Shown piece by piece: positions 10,842 through 22,428 of a stretch of 64,000 nt of DNA. A program made the translations under genes and the position numbers. The notes under the pieces are model-generated. The model saw only the letters and a program-made list of their open reading frames with translations, was not told the origin of the DNA and did not search any database. The DNA lies in contig NC_035436.2 of NCBI RefSeq assembly GCF_002127325.2, forward strand, positions 83,511,716 through 83,575,715, written 5' to 3'. Position 1 is the stretch's first letter. Each line of letters begins with the position of its first letter. Origin of the DNA: Helianthus annuus (lineage: Eukaryota > Streptophyta > Magnoliopsida > Asterales > Asteraceae).

Positions 10842-12371
10842 ATGTCATCTTCTTCTGATACCAGAGTGTCAGACACACTGGATCCTATGGCGATTGTATC
10901 GGACGACGAGATTGTCCCTGAGGACGAGGTCTATACATCGGACACCACGAGTATCGACGAGGATGACTTCCAGCCATTTGCCCTACCGGACTTTGGGGAT
11001 GATATACCTGCAGCTGATGGTCTTTTTGACGGGGATCTACCTCTCATTCAGATCCCTGCTTCTCTTCCTCTCGCTGTAGTTCCTGTTGAGGATCTGCCGC
11101 TTGACGAGTTAGTTGATGACGACATCGATCTATTCATCGAGGGTCCCCCGGAGGGTGACCAGGATGGTGGGGCCCCGATGGATGACAATATTCTAGTTGA
11201 TGACCTTGTTATTCCTGTGGTTGAGGTTCCTGCTGTTGATGCTATTGTTTTGCCACCTGTCGAGGTTCCTGTTGAGGATGCCTTATCCGATTCGTCTGGT
11301 CCAGACTCGTTTGAGTCTGTAGCATCCGCTGCTCTTCACGCCCAGGGTGTGCAACACTACTCCACCAACACTGATTTAGACATGGCGATGTCTACTGCAC
11401 CCATTGTTCCCCATGACTTTGACCCGGATCCTGAGGTTGAGTTTGAGTTTGTACCAGCTGAGCCCGCCTAGCTGACCCAGAGCCGGATACTGCACCAGAG
11501 CCGGTTCTTGCTCATGACCCTATTGATGTTCCAACTGTTGCACTTTTTCCTGATCCTTTACCAGAGCCTGATCACGTTGATATACCAGTCGTGGCACCAC
11601 CCGTGGTTGATGCACCAGTCGTTGCACCACCAGTTACTGATGTTCCTGTTGTTGTTGCACCACTGCCCGACCCAGCCCCTGTGTTTGTTGACCGTGCACC
11701 TTTTGCCACACACATCGATCCTAGATATGTTGACACCCGTAATGGGTGGATTGAGGATGATGATGACTATCCTCCGTTTGTTCTACCAGTCACACCCCCT
11801 GCTGCACCTGTCTTTGCACCTCTTGATGTTCCATAGTTTCGCCCGCACGTATCTGATGTCCACCACATGGATTTACCCATCACTTTTCTACAGGACATTC
11901 CTCCTCCCCGTCTAGGGGAAGGACCTTCTACTCGGCAGCACGATCACATGCCACCTACGACAGCAGCCTTTCCATTTATGCCCCCTTTTGCACCTGCTGC
12001 ACACGCTGCTTTTCCTTCGTCAGCACCCACGGGCGAGCCATTTATGTGGTCATCACCCAATGTCATGCCTTTGTTAGATCCATACCATCCTTTTCATGTT
12101 GGGTATACGACAGATGATATACTTATATCCTTGCAGTTACAGCAGGATATGTTGAGCCGGAGAGTCGCGGAGCTTGAGAGGAACCCGCGTCTTCCATCTT
12201 TTGTTGATCCATCCTAGACTGTTTTTCCACCTGCTCCATCATTTCCTTATCCAGATTATCACACCTGATTTCTGACGATGGAGCAGCAGATCGCTTGTTT
12301 GATGCGTTTTATGCTTGCACTCGAGGAGGATTTGGTGCATTTGCGCCGTTTGCTTTTCATTCCACCTCCTC
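10842..12371 (+). pseudogene. BG1 acidic extra ORF, split by CD (5' part)
   Basis: An ATG at 10842 opens MSSSSDTRVSDTLDP, followed by a strongly acidic, proline- and valine-rich chain (SDDEIVPEDE, FQPFALPDFGDD). This resembles an uncharacterised extra protein I recall upstream of gag in Asteraceae gypsy elements. The frame stops at 11471 after a one-base indel near 11460-11470. It continues in another frame with in-frame stops at 11834-11836, 12215-12217 and 12266-12268. It reaches a poly-proline tract where CD is inserted (target duplication 12372-12376). A heptad-like segment (LQLQQDMLSRRVAELERN) could form a short coiled coil. The function is unknown. Confidence 0.7.
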
Positions 12372-12376
12372 CTCCT
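12372..12376. repeat. Target-site duplication of CD, left copy
   Basis: CTCCT immediately left of the CD LTR is repeated at 22424-22428. The repeat is perfect. Confidence 0.9.
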
Positions 12377-12819
12377 TGTCACACCCCCAAAATCCACCTG
12401 CGGAGTATCACCGCTTGGGAGCGTGACAGACCAGGATCAAGCCACCAATCATATTGCACATGTATTAATAAGTAAAAGTAAATACCATTCAATCACCAAT
12501 ATGAAAGGTGTTCCAAAACATAAGTATGTTATCACTGTTTAGCGGAAGCGTATATATAAAACCCAACATAAATAAGTATGTAATGTCATAAAGTGTTTAA
12601 CAATCAATCACGATCCAAGCCCACAACGACCAGCTCCTCCCTGTGCAAGCTCCAAGTACCTAACGACCTGCAAGGCATGTAACAGAGGATCAACAACTAG
12701 TTGAGCGAGTTCACAGAAAGTAAGTGCGTAATAGTAAGTTCATTGGTAACATGTGGCTCTACTGGGCCGATAGTACGTTCTATAGGTGGGGGCTTCCCAT
12801 GTTGTATAACCACTAGACT

Positions 12820-13080
12820 ATTCGTAACTATAAGTGTTCTACATATCCCGAGAACAGTAATACGTACAAGTTTACGTAGGTTTTACGTAAGTATCCTTCA
12901 CAACCGAGGATAAGGGTACGCGGGGGTTTACGTAGGTTTTACGTAAGTGCCTGACACAACCGAGGCAGTAGTGAGTATGAGTTCACGTAGGTTTTACGTG
13001 AGTGTCCTTCGCAACCTGAGGACAGTGAGTAGCATAAGTATACGTAGGTTTTACGTATGTGTCCTGCACAACCGAGGACG
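12820..13080. repeat. Dual-hairpin tandem array in CD 3' LTR
   Basis: Four units about 56 bp apart each hold two inverted repeats. Hairpin one has 7-bp arms around GGTTT: TTACGTA/TACGTAA (12872 and 12928), TCACGTA/TACGTGA (12983) and ATACGTA/TACGTAT (13040). Hairpin two follows it: ATCCT/AGGAT, TGCCT/AGGCA, TGTCCT/AGGACA and GTCCT/AGGAC. A fifth copy of hairpin two (TGTTCT/AGAACA) precedes the first unit. The same array is in the other LTR. Confidence 0.88.
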
Positions 13081-13591
13081 ATGGTATGGTAGTCTAGTAA
13101 CAGTGTATGTACGAATCTAGTCAATCTCATTCCTTCAATCCCATTCCCAAGCCCTTGGGAATCCCATGCCTTAGTAAGAGTGTGAACTCACCTTGGTTTG
13201 CTCGGTATGTTATCGCTTCTAGGGTTTATTAAATGTCTAAGTCTGTTACACACGACCTAGGATACATTGCACATGATACGATGTAAGTATTTTACGTTCA
13301 ATTAGGGTTTACGTATCTTTAACATCAGTTGTAACCCGTGTGTTAGTGGTGTACAGAATGATATGACAAGATTGTTCACACATACAAGATCATGCAATTT
13401 CATTTAATAGCATACAGTCATATGCAGGACATACACAACACATGAAATTCAGGTCTATGCATCTCAATTGCAAGCCTTGTATCATCAGAGGTCGGACATC
13501 ATATATCATATTGTGACATTAGGACATTTAGTCATTCAATCAAAGTACCTCCAAGTTTTAAAGCACAAAGTCAGACAAAACAACACATGTA

Positions 13592-14095
13592 GATGGTCGG
13601 ACAACCTTCCAGGTCAAGAAATTCGGACCCAAGGCCACTACAAAACTCTGACATAACCCCCCCCCCCCCCCCCCCGTGAAACTCGGACCCTAGGGTTCCT
13701 CCCTTCAAAAACTCGGACAAGGGAAGCCATAATAAAACTCGGACCATGTGGGGATGGGTTAGAAACTCGGACATGGGGTGGGGATATTCAAAAGGTCGGA
13801 CAAAGGGGAAAAGGCCATAAACTCGGACCCCATGATCATTTAAAAACTCGGACCCCTTCCCTAGAGTTTAAAAGTCGGACATCTTGTGAACTCATAAAGG
13901 TCGGACCTAGTGTCTTACTTATAAAATTCGGACAATGCTCACATCTTAAGGTCGGATATGCTGGGTTATTTAAAAGCTCGGACTCCCTTATTATATCACA
14001 AAGTTCGGACCATGTTATGTGTATGAAAGTCGGACGAGTCTAAATAGATATAAAGGTCGGATAATAGAAGATAGCATAAAACTCTGACAACATAT
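13592..14095. repeat. CGGAC-rich tandem block in CD 3' LTR
   Basis: The short motif (A)CTCGGAC or GTCGGAC recurs about every 20-35 bp, with variable spacers. It also occurs at 21176-21665 in the other LTR. Several accidental ORFs, for example 21175-21618, arise from it and are not real genes. Confidence 0.75.
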
Positions 14096-14847
14096 TCATT
14101 CACAAAACTCTGAGAAATCATTAAACGTGATTTCCAACCATTGCGCAGAATCAAACGATCATAACAGTTACGTTTTTATACATTCAACAGTTTCTTGGTT
14201 TCTACGATCTAAAACCCTAAATCATACTTCTCAATGCAGAATCAATTAAATCTTCAATAGTTTGACAAAACAATCATCTAAATCAAGGATCTTAATCATC
14301 TAGCAATGATTACACAATCATCAACATTCTTACATAGAAAATCAGAATCAATTAACAAAGAATAGCATATGATGAACTAGGTTTTCATGAAACACACAAT
14401 CAAGAGTAAAAACAACAATCAATCATTAACAATTTACCTTGGATGATTCTAGAGGAATTGTGGAATCAAGAATGAGAAATATCTTGCCAATGATGATGGT
14501 GATGATTGCCAGAGAATGTGAAGTACGTGCTTTGGTTTCTTGTGTGAGGTTTAGTGAAGGATTAGGGTTAAGTATCATATAAGTTTCACTAATAACTCTA
14601 CACACCCTTTATTATTATATTTTACAATATTACACCATCTCAAACAGTTTCACAGTTTCACCACCAAGTTTATGCATTTGACAAGTCTATCACAATTAAC
14701 ACATAACCATGCACAAACACACAATACACTTCATTGAATCAAAACGTATACCATTCCATAGCAATTAATTGTGCAAATAAACAACTAAACAGTACATGAA
14801 CGTGCAATAAATGCGAAATAGGAATCTTGGAAATTCGAGTTGTCACA

Positions 14848-14949
14848 TTATCACCAACTTGAAAGAAATTTCGTCCCGAAATTTGGTACGCACTCACTGA
14901 GGAAGCTAGGTAAGCTGTATTGTTCACTGGTTTTCCTGGGGTGTCACAT
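14848..14949 (-). other. Duplicated pol-end/PPT-like segment next to CD 3' LTR
   Basis: On the minus strand, a PPT (GGGGGGATGA) is followed at 14949 by TGTGACA, as if an LTR began there. The true LTR defined by the partner copy begins about 100 bp later at 14847. The intervening segment contains a second palindrome (14866-14884) and a second PPT-like stretch (GTTGGTGATAA). The other LTR lacks this segment. Confidence 0.65.
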
Positions 14950-16372
14950 CATCCCCCCGTTGATTTGGAATTTCGTCCCGAAATTCCGCAGTAGTAGCTT
15001 CAGTCTCAGTAGTGGTTGCATTGGTTCCGAATAACTGGGGGTACTTTTCTGTCATCTGGTCTTCGCGTTCCCAGGTGTACTCTGGGCCACGTGTGGAGTT
15101 CCAACGAACTCGGACAAGAGGGGTTCTCTTGTTTTTGAGGACCTTAACATCCCGGTCCGTGATTTCAACTGGCTCCTCGACGAACTGCAACCGCTCGTCG
15201 ATAGTGAGTTCTTTAAAAGGAACTATGAGGGTCTCATCTGACAGGCACTTCTTCAGATTCGACACGTGAAATACATTGTGAACTGCACCGAGTTCAGCTG
15301 GTAGGTTTAGCTTATAGGCCACTTTGCCTATTTTCTCAATGATCTCGAACGGTCCGACATACCGCGGATTTAATTTGCCCTGTTTGCCAAAACGAACCAC
15401 ACCCTTCCAGGGTGAGACTTTAAGTAAAACCCGGTCCCCGACCTGAAATTCCAAAGGCTTCCTACGCTTGTCCGCGTAGGATTTCTGACGGTCGCGTGCT
15501 GCCGCCATGCGTTGTCGTATCTGTGCAATCTTTTCTGTGGCGTCCACTACAATCTCTGGACCCGTGATCTGACTATCCCCCACCTCTGCCCAACAGAGAG
15601 GTGACCGGCATTTACGCCCGTACAATGCCTCGAATGGAGCGGCTTGTATGCTGGTGTGATAGCTGTTATTGTATGAGAACTCCACCAAAGGGAGGTGCTT
15701 TTCCCAGCCGTTGCCGAAATCAATAACACATCCCCGAAGCATGTCTTCAAGAGTTTGGATCGTGCGCTCAGACTGCCCATCCGTCTGAGGGTGATAAGCT
15801 GTGCTCATGTCTAAACGAGAGCCAAAAGCTTTGTGCATCGCTTGCCATAGCTCTGACGTGAATCGTGCATCCCGATCCGAAATAATAGAGGTTGGCACTC
15901 CGTGCCTCGAAACAACTTCTTTTAAGTAGACGCCTGCTAAGGTAGAGAACTTATCTGTTTCCTTAATAGCCAGGAAATGAGCAGACTTTGTGAGTCGATC
16001 TACGATCACCCAGATAGTATCATTCCCACGCTGGGATCTAGGCAGGCCAGTAACAAAATCCATGGAAATTTCTTCCCATTTCCACTGTGGTATCCTGGGT
16101 TGTTGCAGTAGGCCCGCTGGTTTCTGATACTCCACTTTGACTTTTGCACATGTCAAACACTTACCGACGTAAGTCGCGATGTGGGCTTTCATGCTAGGCC
16201 ACCAATATGTAATTCTGATGTCGTGATACATTTTATCCGAACCTGGATGTACCGAGTAGCGAGACTTATGAGCTTCATCCATCACAAGTTCTCGTAAACC
16301 GCCGTATAGTGGTACCCAAATACGCCCTGTTACATAGTAGGCGCCGTCTTCCTTTTGTTCTAATCGTTGCCT
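14924..16372 (-). pseudogene. CD integrase with chromodomain-like C-terminus
   Basis: The minus-strand ORF from 16285 is in frame with the RT/RNase H ORF and separated from it only by TAG at 16373-16375. It shows the integrase zinc finger (H-x-x-R-Y...[11 protein letters not shown]) and the DDE core: Asp in MDFVTGLP, Asp in SDRDARF, Glu in GQSERTIQ. It also has the GRKCRSP region and a C-terminal chromodomain-like segment ([19 protein letters not shown]). Such a tail places it with plant chromoviruses (Tekay/Del) and would guide insertion into chromatin. Apart from the upstream stop it looks intact. The ORF runs on past the palindrome at 14967-14987 towards the LTR. Confidence 0.88.
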
Positions 16373-17335
16373 CTAGCCGTGTAAGGCTTCAGCCCTGACG
16401 TTTTCCGGTTTCAATGCTTCCACCTGAGCATCTCGTATCTGTGCAGGAAGATCAGACTGAATAGTGAGCTGCAAAGCTCGTACACGCCTAGGTAAAGTAT
16501 CCTTTCGACTGAGAGCGTCAGCCACAACATTGGCTTTGCCTGGATGGTACTTGATGGCGCATTCATAATCATTAAGTAGCTCGACCCATCTTCGTTGACG
16601 CATATTCAATTCCTTCTGCTTGAAGATATGCTCGAGACTCCTGTGATCAGTGTAAATAGTGCACTTGGTACCGTATAGGTAGTGTCGCCATATCTTGAGC
16701 GCGAAAACAACAGCTCCCAGCTCTAAATCGTGCGTCGTGTAGTTCCGTTCATGAACTTTGAGTTGCCGCGAAGCGTAGGCAATAACTTTATCCCGCTGCA
16801 TCAATACACAACCAAGCCCCTGTATCGATGCGTCACAATAGACCACAAAATTATCCGTGCCCTCTGGCAATGAAAGAATAGGTGCGCTGCATAGTCTATC
16901 CTTCAGGTACTGAAAAGCAGTTTCTTCTGTATTACCCCAACGATAGGTAACACCCTTCTGTGTCAACATAGTAAGCGGCTGTGCGATCTTCGAAAAGTCT
17001 TTAATGAATCGTCTGTAATACCCCGCCAAACCCAAGAATTGGCGTATTTCCGTTGGTGTACGCGGTGCAGGCCAGTTCCTGATCGAATCTACCTTGGATG
17101 GATCGACATGAATCCCATCCCTGTTCACCACATGGCCTAAGAAGTGGACTTCACGAAGCCAGAAGTCGCATTTTGAAAACTTGGCGTACAGTTGTTCCTT
17201 TCGAAGAAGTTCCAAGATAAGTCGTAAGTGCTGCTCGTGTTCCTCCTGACTCTTGGAGTAGATCAGGATGTCGTCGATGAAGACAATGACGAACTTGTCT
17301 AAGTACGGCTTGCACACCCTGTTCATAAGATCCAT
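16373..17335 (-). pseudogene. CD reverse transcriptase C-terminal part and RNase H
   Basis: It begins with the end of the RT palm, including the catalytic FIDDILIYS motif. Then follow [15 protein letters not shown], the [10 protein letters not shown] connection and gypsy RNase H with [22 protein letters not shown] and [10 protein letters not shown] (catalytic acidic residues kept). Its frame is offset from the upstream ORF (17323-18618) by one missing base in a short T run around 17333-17341. It ends at TAG 16373-16375, 89 bp before the next ATG, in the same frame as integrase. Confidence 0.88.
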
Positions 17336-18618
17336 GAAACCACCGGTGCGTTTGTTAGCCCGAATGGCATGACTAGAAACTCGTAGTGACCGTAGCGAGT
17401 TCTGAATGCTGTCTTGGAGACGTCCTCATCCCGGACTCTCAGCTGATGATACCCTGACCTCAGATTAATTTTGGAGTAGTAGCTCGACCCTTGCAACTGG
17501 TCGAATAAGTCGTCAATACGAGGAAGAGGATAGCGGTTCTTCACTGTGACCTTGTTCAGTTCGCGGTAGTCTATGCACATCCTGAAAGTGCCATCCTTCT
17601 TTTTCACGAATAATACTGGAGCTCCCCAAGGCGAAGAGCTTGGACGAATAAAGCCCTTATCCAAGAGCTCTTGTAGTTTCTTAGACAGTTCTTCCAGTTC
17701 ATTTGGGGCTAGATGATATGGTGCTCGAGCTATAGGTTCTGCTCCTAGAGCTAGCTCGACTTGAAACTCGACCTGACGATGAGGCGGTAGACCAGGTAAA
17801 TCTTCAGGAAACACTTGAGGAAAATCACGTACAACTGGAATATCCTCTATTCTATTCTCTTTCGTCGCTGCATCAGTAACTAGTGCCAAGATAGCCGTAT
17901 GACCCTTTCGTAAACATTTCACAGCCTTTAAGAAAGAGATGATGCCAACCACAGCACCACTCTTGTCGCCTTGAACTTCGAGAGGTTCCTTTCCCGTACG
18001 AGGAATACGAATGATCTTCTCCTTGCATAGGATCTCCGCCTGCTGCTTGGATAACCAATCCATGCCGATGACGATGTCGAAACTACCCAGAACTATTGGA
18101 ATAAGATCAATCGAGAAGATCTGACCTGCTAGAACGATGTTACAACCCTTGACTACATGTGTGGCTTCTACACTTTTACCATTTGCTAGTTCTACGACAT
18201 GTTTGGTGTTTAGGGGTGTGGGTGCACGTTTTAACAATTTACTCATTTTCAAAGACATATAACTCGTATCCGCACCCGAATCAAACAAAACAGTAACATA
18301 AATATCGTCGAGAAGAAACTTACCCATAACTACGTTGGGATCATTTCTGGCATCACCCTGCCCCAACACAAATGCACGACCCCTTGCTTCATTGCCGTTG
18401 TTGTTCCCACCATTGTTGTTGTTGCCATTTCTCTGATTGTTGTTATTGTTGTTGTTCTGGTTCCTGTTTAGCTGAGGGCAGTGCCTTTTGAAGTGACCTT
18501 CTGCACCGCAATGAAAACACCCTTTGTTGCCCTGCTGTTGGTTCTGCTGTGCTTGAGGCTGCTGCTGATTCTGGTTCGCAGGCCGAGGGCTTCTACAATC
18601 TTTGGCCTCATGACCCAT
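17323..18618 (-). pseudogene. CD gag C-terminus, protease and RT N-terminal part
   Basis: Starting in the zinc-knuckle region of gag ([14 protein letters not shown]), the frame continues through an asparagine-rich linker. It then enters the aspartic protease with [11 protein letters not shown] as active site and [14 protein letters not shown] motifs follow: [32 protein letters not shown]. It loses frame at NAP-VV just before the FMDL motif through a one-base deletion. In family members the gag-pol chain is continuous. The start is not a real initiation codon; translation would come from the gag ATG at 19635. Confidence 0.88.
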
Positions 18619-19635
18619 CTTGAGGCATCTTTGACAGCGACCCTTGTTACACTGGCCACTGTGGTGTCTGTTGCAGTTGTTACACTTTGGGAGGTTCCCT
18701 CGATATCCACCCTGCCTGTGGCTGCCTGAGGAATGCTGACTGGGACTCTGATAACTGTTAGTCTTTCGCTGCTAAACCTGTGACTGAACTGAAGCTGATC
18801 CCTTGCTAGAATCCCCATCCCATTTTCTCTTGTTGTCACTGGGAGTAGCAAGTGTAGTAGCATTGGTAGCGGTAGCAGTAGCGCTGATACGTTCAGGCAG
18901 CCTGTTCTGATCCACTGCCTGATCTGTGAGACGATGCGCAAGGCGTTGGATAGCCTGAATGTTGTCAAGATTAGCCGATGTTACATGGCTCTGAATTTCT
19001 GGCGCTAACCCTTTGAGATACAACTCGATACGCTTAATTGGAGGGTCCACCATAGTTGGGCACAGCACAGCCAACTCGTTTGACCTCTTGGTATAAGCCT
19101 CGATCTCTGACCCAGTCATTTTCAGATGGTACAACTCATCTTCCAACTTGTGAATGTCTTCCCGTGTGCAGTATTCCCTTTTGATCAGTTCCTTGAAATC
19201 ATCCCAAGGGGTGGCGTTAGCAGCTGCCAACCCTAAGATCTGCACTTGCGCGTTCCACCAAGTTAGAGCAATCCCCTCTAAAGTACCAGTGGCATACTTG
19301 ACCCTGAGAGCCTCAGGGCATTCACACATCTCGAACACAGACTCGAGCTTTTCAAACCAGTGGAGGAGTCCAACCGCTCCTTCAGTGCCCCTAAATGTGC
19401 TAGGACGACAATCCATAAAGTTCTTGAAAGTGCAGACGGGCTGCTGAGCGTGTTGACCTATTGTGTACGAATAGGACAAGGTTAAACACAAGAGTTAATG
19501 TAGGATCTAAAGATCCTAGTGTGAGTCTAAACTGCAGGGTATACTACCAGCTTGAGCAGCTGCAAGTGCCGCAACAACTTGTTCATTAACGAAAGCCGTC
19601 AGCTGGGCTTGTGTCATGTTAATTCGTTCGACCAT
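18619..19635 (-). pseudogene. gag: CD gag with a 90-nt intron and one stop codon
   Basis: Exon 1 (19635-19548) starts at ATG and encodes MVERINMTQAQLTAFVN and an alanine-rich helix. Removing the intron 19547-19458 (GT...AG) joins QAG to QHAQQPV in frame. Exon 2 carries the gypsy gag core: CTFKNFMDCRPSTF, TWWNAQVQ, EYCTREDIHKLEDELYHLKM. One in-frame TAG at 18772-18774 interrupts it before two zinc knuckles ([14 protein letters not shown], then [14 protein letters not shown] in the next entry). Gag forms the particle and packages RNA. The splice call rests on consensus dinucleotides and on restored reading frame; no transcript was available. Confidence 0.8.
19458..19547 (-). other. Predicted intron in CD gag
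   Basis: Minus-strand GTAGTAT at the donor and CACAATAG at the acceptor bound 90 bp containing an in-frame stop. Splicing restores a continuous gag frame through a split glycine codon (G|GT). Confidence 0.65.
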
Positions 19636-19958
19636 TGATCTTCACATCAAAGGCAACATAAGTGAGAAAGGTTCGCGAATAGTGCGATGACAGAAGAGTG
19701 TAAGCACATAGGTGTTCTCAAGCAATAACAAACAGTGAGCAATGTAATCTAAGCATACCACGAGCAAAGTTCTATGCAATTCTAACATGTAGGCAATAAA
19801 CATAAACCTTATTACCTAGGATGTTGAGTCTTGCACGTGGAGCGAAGCGTCGTTGTGGATCGTTGAGAGCACTGTTCTGGTTATAGTCTGGTTTTAATAA
19901 AAACGTTTTCCCCATATTAAAACCAAGTTCTCTATAACCAATGGCTCTGATACCAATC
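19636..19958 (-). promoter_or_regulatory. CD leader with primer-binding site
   Basis: Minus-strand TTGGTATCAGAGCC (19943-19956) lies two bases inside the 5' LTR and fits an initiator methionine tRNA. The remaining roughly 300 bp to the gag ATG at 19635 are non-coding. Confidence 0.85.
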
Positions 19959-22423
19959 TGTCACACCCCCAAAATCCACCTGTGGAGTATCACCGCTTGG
20001 GAGCGTGACAGACCAGGATCAAGTCACCAATCATATTGAACATGTATTAATAAGTAAAAGTAAATACCATTCAATCACCAATATGAAAGGTGTTCCAAAA
20101 CATAAGTATGTTATCACTGTTTAGCGGAAGCGTATATATAAAACCCAACATAAATAAGTATGTAATGTCATAAAGTGTTTAACAATCAATCACGATCCAA
20201 GCCCATAACGACCAGCTCCTCCCTGTGCAAGCTCCAAGTACCTAACGACCTGCAAGGCATGTAACAGAGGATCAACAACTAGTTGAGCGAGTTCACAGAA
20301 AGTAAGTGCGTAATAGTAAGTTCGTTGGTAACATGTGGCTCTACTAGGCCGATAGTACGTTCTATAGGTGGGGGCTTCCCATGTTGTATAACCACTAGAC
20401 TATTCGTAACTATAAGTGTTCTACATATCCCGAGAACAGTAATACGTACAAGTTTACGTAGGTTTTATGTAAGTATCCTTCACAACCGAGGATAAGGGTA
20501 CACGGGGGTTTACGTAGGTTTTACGTAAGTTCCTGACACAACCGAGGCAGTAGTGAGTATGAGTTCACGTAGGTTTTACGTGAGTGTCCTTCGCAACCTG
20601 AGGACAGTGAGTAGCATAAGTATACGTAGGTTTTACGTATGTGTCCTGCACAACCGAGGACGATGGTATGGTAGTCTAGTAACAGTGTATGTACGAATCT
20701 AGTCAATCTCATTCCTTCAATCCCATTCCCAAGCCCTTTGGAATCCCATGCCTTAGTAAGAGTGTGAACTCACCTTGGTTTGCTCGGTATGTTATCGCTT
20801 CTAGGGTTTATTAAATGTCTAAGTCCGTTACACACGACCTAGGATACATTGCATATGATACGATGTAAGTAATTTACGTTCAATTAGGGTTTACGTATCT
20901 TTAACATCAGTTGTAACCCGTGTGTTAGTGGTGTACAGAATGATATGACAAGATTGTTCACACATACAAGATCATGCAATTTCATTTAATAGCATACATT
21001 CATATGCAGGACATACACAACACATGAAATTCAGGTCTATGCATCTCAATTGCAAGCCTTGTATCATCAGAGGTCGGACATCATATATCATATTGTGACA
21101 TTAGGACATTTAGTCATTCAATCAAAGTAACTCCAAGTTTTAAAGCACAAAGTCAGACAAAACAACACATGTAGATGGTCGGACAACCTTCCAGGTCAAG
21201 AAATTCGGACCCAAGGCCACTACAAAACTCTGACATAACCACCCCCCCCCCTAAAACTCGGACCCTAGGGTTCCTCCCTTCAAAAACTCGGACAAGGGAA
21301 GCCATAATAAAACTCGGACCATGTGGGGATGGGTTAGAAACTCGGACATGGGGTGGGGATATTCAAAAGGTCGGACAAAGGGGAAAAGGCCATAAACTCG
21401 GACCCCATGATCATTTAAAAACTCGGACCCCTTCCCTAGAGTTTAAAAGTCGGACATCTTGTGAACTCATAAAGGTCGGACCTAGTGTCTTACTTATAAA
21501 ATTCGGACAATGCTCACATCTTAAGGTCGGATATGCTGGGTTATTTAAAAGCTCGGACTCCCTTATTATATCACAAAGTTCGGACCATGTTATGTGTATG
21601 AAAGTCGGACGAGTCTAAATAGATATAAAGGTCGGATAATAGAAGATAGCATAAAACTCTGACAACATATTCATTCACAAAACTCTGAGAAATCATTAAA
21701 CGTGATTTCCAACCATTGCGCAGAATCAAACGATCATAACAGTTACGTTTTTATACATTCAACAGTTTCTTGGTTTCTACGATCTAAAACCCTAAATCAT
21801 ACTTCTCAATGCAGAATCAATTAAATCTTCAATAGTTTGACAAAACAATCATCTAAATCAAGGATCTTAATCATCTAGCAATGATTACACAATCATCAAC
21901 ATTCTTTCATAGAAAATCAGAATCAATTAACAAAGAATAGCATATGATGAACTAGGGTTTTCATGAAACACACAATCAAGAATAAAAACAACAATCAATC
22001 ATTAACAATTTACCTTGGATGATTCTAGAGGAATTGTGGAATCAAGAATGAGAAATATCTTGCCAATGATGATGGTGATGATTGCCAGAGAATGTGAAGT
22101 ACGTGCTTTGGTTTCTTGTGTGAGGTTTAGTGAAGGATTAGGGTTAAGTATCATATAAGTTTCACTAATAACTCTACACACCCTTTATTATTATATTTTA
22201 CAATATTACACCATCTCAAACAGTTTCACAGTTTCACCACCAAGTTTATGCATTTGACAAGTCTATCACAATTAACACATAACCATGCACAAACACACAA
22301 TACACTTCATTGAATCAAAACGTATACAATTCCATAGCAATTAATTGTGCAAATAAACAACTAAACAGTACATGAACGTGCAATAAATGCGAAATAGGAA
22401 TCTTGGAAATTCGAGTTGTCACA
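19959..22423 (-). repeat. CD 5' LTR (2465 bp)
   Basis: Partner of 12377-14847, with the same ends and about 99% identity by eye. It differs at scattered substitutions and in the length of the C run near 21241. It carries the same dual-hairpin array (20400-20662) and CGGAC block (21176-21665). Confidence 0.93.
20400..20662. repeat. Dual-hairpin tandem array in CD 5' LTR
   Basis: Copy of 12820-13080. In the first unit one arm has an ACGTAA to ATGTAA change relative to the other LTR, so that hairpin is now imperfect. Otherwise arms are still complementary. Confidence 0.85.
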
Positions 22424-22428
22424 CTCCT
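22424..22428. repeat. Target-site duplication of CD, right copy
   Basis: CTCCT, identical to 12372-12376. BG1 sequence resumes at 22429 in the same reading frame as before the insertion. Confidence 0.9.

Larger units (their letters stand above)
12377..14847 (-). repeat. CD 3' LTR (2471 bp)
   Basis: Runs from TGTCACACCCCC (12377) to GAGTTGTCACA (14847) on the plus strand. It carries the dual-hairpin array (12820-13080), a CGGAC-rich tandem block (13592-14095) and a run of 19 C at about 13656. Just beyond it lie about 100 bp that look like a second pol-end/PPT junction (14848-14949). Confidence 0.92.
12377..22423 (-). mobile_element. CD: nearly complete minus-strand gypsy (Tekay/Del-like) element
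   Basis: Near-identical LTRs (12377-14847 and 19959-22423; about 20 differences by eye) flank a full gag-pol set on the minus strand, with PBS and perfect CTCCT target duplications. Coding damage is light: two in-frame TAG codons (18772-18774 and 16373-16375) and one missing base near 17333-17341. All catalytic motifs that I checked in protease, RT, RNase H and integrase are present. This is a recent insertion into the BG1 extra ORF. Confidence 0.94.

Noticed and set aside
13650..13675. Run of 19 C, with similar C runs near 7279, 21241, 35440 and 41467, as a structural motif
   Set aside because: Lengths vary between LTR partners. Slippage or sequencing error in homopolymers explains them.
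13592..14095. CRISPR-like array of short repeats and spacers
   Set aside because: Repeats are only about 8 bp, spacing is irregular, the array lies within a plant LTR and is copied in its partner.
21175..21618. 147-codon ORF rich in Arg, Thr and Pro
   Set aside because: It is produced by the CGGAC tandem block of the CD LTR. The same block in the other LTR does not keep the frame.
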